A program made the translations under genes and the position numbers. Below the pieces are notes generated by a model, which saw nothing but the letters and a program-made list of their open reading frames with translations, did not search any database and was not told where the DNA came from. Shown here one piece after another: positions 4,296 through 5,874 of a DNA stretch of 5,874 nt. The stretch covers positions 1-5,874 of the forward strand of contig JAJZNH010000937.1 in assembly GCA_021811745.1 (NCBI GenBank). Direction: 5' to 3'. Position 1 is the stretch's first letter; each line of letters begins with the position of its first letter. This stretch comes from Acidobacteriota bacterium. GTDB lineage: Bacteria; Acidobacteriota; Terriglobia; Terriglobales; Acidobacteriaceae.

Positions 4296-4964
4296 ATGAA
4301 GCGGGTATTGCTTTCCTGGAGCAGCGGCAAAGACAGCGCATGGGCGCTGCACGCATTGCGCCGCGATCCGGCCATCGAAATCGTTGGCCTGCTGACCACC
4401 GTCAATGCCGAGTTCGATCGCGTGGCCATGCACGGAGTGCGGCGCACCGTGCTGGAGGCGCAAGCGGCCGCCGCGCAACTGCCGCTGCGGACAGTGCCCC
4501 TGCCCTGGCCCTGCCCCAATGATGTGTATGAACAAAAGATGGCCGAGGTCTGCCAGCGCGCCATCGACGAAGGCATCAATGCGGTGGCCTTTGGCGATCT
4601 CTTCCTCGAAGATGTGCGCGCCTATCGTGAGCGGCAGCTTGCCCCCACCGGACTAGAGCCGTTATTTCCTCTATGGCAGATTCCCACCGATGCGCTGGCC
4701 CGGGAGATGATCGCCGCCGGGCTGCGCGCGCGCATCTCCTGTGTGGATACAAAACATTTGCCCGCCGCCTTTGCCGGGCGCGAGTTCGAAAGCGATCTGC
4801 TGCGCGGCTTCCCTGCCGCCACCGATCCCTGCGGCGAGCGCGGAGAATTTCACACTTGCGTCTACGCCGGCCCCATGTTCTCGGCGCCTCTGCCGCTTGC
4901 CAATGGTGAAGTCGTAGCCCGAGACGGCTTTGTCTTCGCGGACTTTCTGGTTCCGGCTTCCTGA
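4296..4964 (+). CDS. DUF71/COG2102 PP-loop ATPase (diphthine-ammonia ligase-like)
   Basis: The 222-residue product belongs to the ATP-binding family (PF01902) that includes eukaryotic and archaeal Dph6, which makes the last amide of diphthamide on EF-2. Bacteria lack diphthamide, and bacterial members have been proposed to act elsewhere, for some in B12 salvage, so the substrate here is unknown. Visible motifs are the PP-loop SWSSGKDSAWALH (residues 7-19) binding ATP, VAFGDLFLEDVRAYRE (97-112), GLEPLFPLW (119-127) and CGERGEFHTCVYAGPMF (179-195), all in the order of the family and at its usual length. The frame is intact, and the ATG has no ribosome site but a -10 box right in front. Neighbours (divergent pilin operon, convergent peptidase) say nothing about the substrate. 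Confidence 0.88.
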   Translation: MKRVLLSWSSGKDSAWALHALRRDPAIEIVGLLTTVNAEFDRVAMHGVRRTVLEAQAAAAQLPLRTVPLPWPCPNDVYEQKMAEVCQRAIDEGINAVAFGDLFLEDVRAYRERQLAPTGLEPLFPLWQIPTDALAREMIAAGLRARISCVDTKHLPAAFAGREFESDLLRGFPAATDPCGERGEFHTCVYAGPMFSAPLPLANGEVVARDGFVFADFLVPAS

Positions 4965-5003
4965 TGGAGTGGCTCACCGCTTCTGGAAAAACCAGGTAGA
5001 GCC

Positions 5004-5874
5004 TCAGCAGCTCAGCATCGAGCGGTTCAGCTTGATGCCGTCCAGGCGGCCCAGAAGAGTGACGGCAATGTGCGCGGGGTCAAAAAGGCTTTGGGCCATG
5101 GCTTGCAGTTGCCCGGCGCTCACCTGGTCGATGCGCGCCACGACCTCTTCGACGCTGAAGAACTGATGGAAGTACATCTCCTGGCGGGCCAGGTTGGCCA
5201 TGCGCGCATTGGAGCTTTCCAGACCCAGCAGAATATTCCCCTTCACCTGGTCTTTGGCGCGGGTCAACTCCTCCTCGCTGACGGATGTTTCCTTGAGCTT
5301 GGCGAATTCAGCAAGAATCAGATCCACCACCTTGAGCGCCTTGGCCGCGGATGTGCCTGCGTAGACGCACAGCGTTCCTGTATCCCGATATGGGCTCAGA
5401 TCGGAATAGATGGAATATGCCAGGCCCTGTTCTTCACGGATCGTCTGGAAGAGGCGGGAACTCATGCCGCCGCCCAGAACTGTGTTGAGAATGAGCGCGG
5501 CGTAGCGGTTGTTGTCGGTAATCGGCGGCGCGGGCACGCCCAAGCAGATCTGGACCTGTTCGAGAGACTTCTTATTGCGGAGCAGGATGCGGGCACTGGG
5601 TGCTGGCGCTGAAAGCTCGTGCAGCGTCTCGCCCCCGGCCAGCGCGGAAAACTTGGCTGTGACAGCCTCCACAAAGTGGTCGTGGTCGAGGTTGCCGGCC
5701 GCGGAGAATACCATGTTTCCGGCGTGGAAGCGGTCGCCGTGATAGGCAAAAAGCTGCTCCTGCGCAAGCCGGCCGACGGTCTCCGTGGTGCCCAGGATGG
5801 GCTTGCCCAGCGGATGGCCCTTCCAAAAGCTCTGCGTGAACAGCTCGTGCACCAGCACATCCGGATTGTCCTCG
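5004..5874 (-). CDS. M16 family zinc peptidase (insulinase/processing peptidase), C-terminal part
   Basis: About 289 residues are visible, and the gene starts beyond the right edge; whole bacterial M16B proteins have about 410-430 residues. The segment begins in the N-terminal catalytic domain (VLVHELFTQSFWKGHPLGKP, typical of the part after the zinc motif). The HxxEH zinc site itself would lie outside the window, so activity cannot be judged. The second half shows the C-terminal domain hallmark LGGGMSSRLFQTIREEQGLA followed by YSIYSDLSPYRDTG, with the Arg and Tyr that contact substrate in this family. The end (SMLSC) is short and unremarkable. It converges with the PP-loop gene, leaving 39 nt with no clear terminator, only a short CTGG-AAAAA-CCAG hairpin. 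Location is probably periplasmic or cytoplasmic; the signal region is not visible. Confidence 0.92.
   Translation of the reverse strand, partial: EDNPDVLVHELFTQSFWKGHPLGKPILGTTETVGRLAQEQLFAYHGDRFHAGNMVFSAAGNLDHDHFVEAVTAKFSALAGGETLHELSAPAPSARILLRNKKSLEQVQICLGVPAPPITDNNRYAALILNTVLGGGMSSRLFQTIREEQGLAYSIYSDLSPYRDTGTLCVYAGTSAAKALKVVDLILAEFAKLKETSVSEEELTRAKDQVKGNILLGLESSNARMANLARQEMYFHQFFSVEEVVARIDQVSAGQLQAMAQSLFDPAHIAVTLLGRLDGIKLNRSMLSC

Noticed and set aside
4576..4977. 133-codon open frame on the minus strand opposite the PP-loop gene
   Set aside because: Arg-rich shadow of a high-GC gene on the other strand; no motif.
4965..5003. Intrinsic terminator between the convergent PP-loop and M16 genes
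   Set aside because: CTGG-AAAAA-CCAG has only a 4-5 bp stem and no U-run outside the loop on either strand.

Overview
The window looks like a chromosomal, core-genome segment of a Gram-negative (diderm) bacterium with moderately high GC. The best guess is an acidobacterium of the Terriglobia type. Three things point that way: rplM, rpsI and rpsB run together in one direction, the pilin is of the kind common in that phylum, and a LolA-like carrier is present. Degenerate 7-nt repeats in the spacers fit the same picture. The phylum is inferred from gene content and recall of protein families, not from a search.

Left part (1-1640), minus strand: a ribosomal protein run, rplM (L13) -> rpsI (S9) -> rpsB (S2, cut off by the window edge). 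A good sigma70-type promoter (TTGACT-17-TATTCT) lies about 320 nt before rplM, which gives that gene an unusually long 5' leader with attenuator-like small hairpins. Both spacers of the run (rplM/rpsI and rpsI/rpsB) carry pairs of oppositely oriented heptad repeats that can fold back on each other.

Middle part (1640-2250), plus strand: a promoter with an extended -10 drives tRNA-Leu(GAG). secG begins 50 nt after the tRNA with no obvious promoter of its own, so the two are probably co-transcribed. A perfect 12-bp palindrome sits between the two divergent promoters.

Spacer 2250-2784 has no credible protein gene but many inverted repeats, ending in a 17-bp perfect hairpin between convergent secG and lolA. 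It may be a degenerate mobile element or a structured RNA. This is the least explained part of the window.

Right part: a minus-strand pair of a type IV pilin-like gene and a lolA-like gene, overlapping by ATGA, with a plausible promoter in front. Then comes a plus-strand DUF71/COG2102 PP-loop ATPase, probably translated from a leaderless mRNA. Last is the C-terminal two thirds of a minus-strand M16 zinc-peptidase family gene, cut by the window end. The protein genes are ordinary housekeeping or envelope genes. I found no defence island, CRISPR array or intact transposase.
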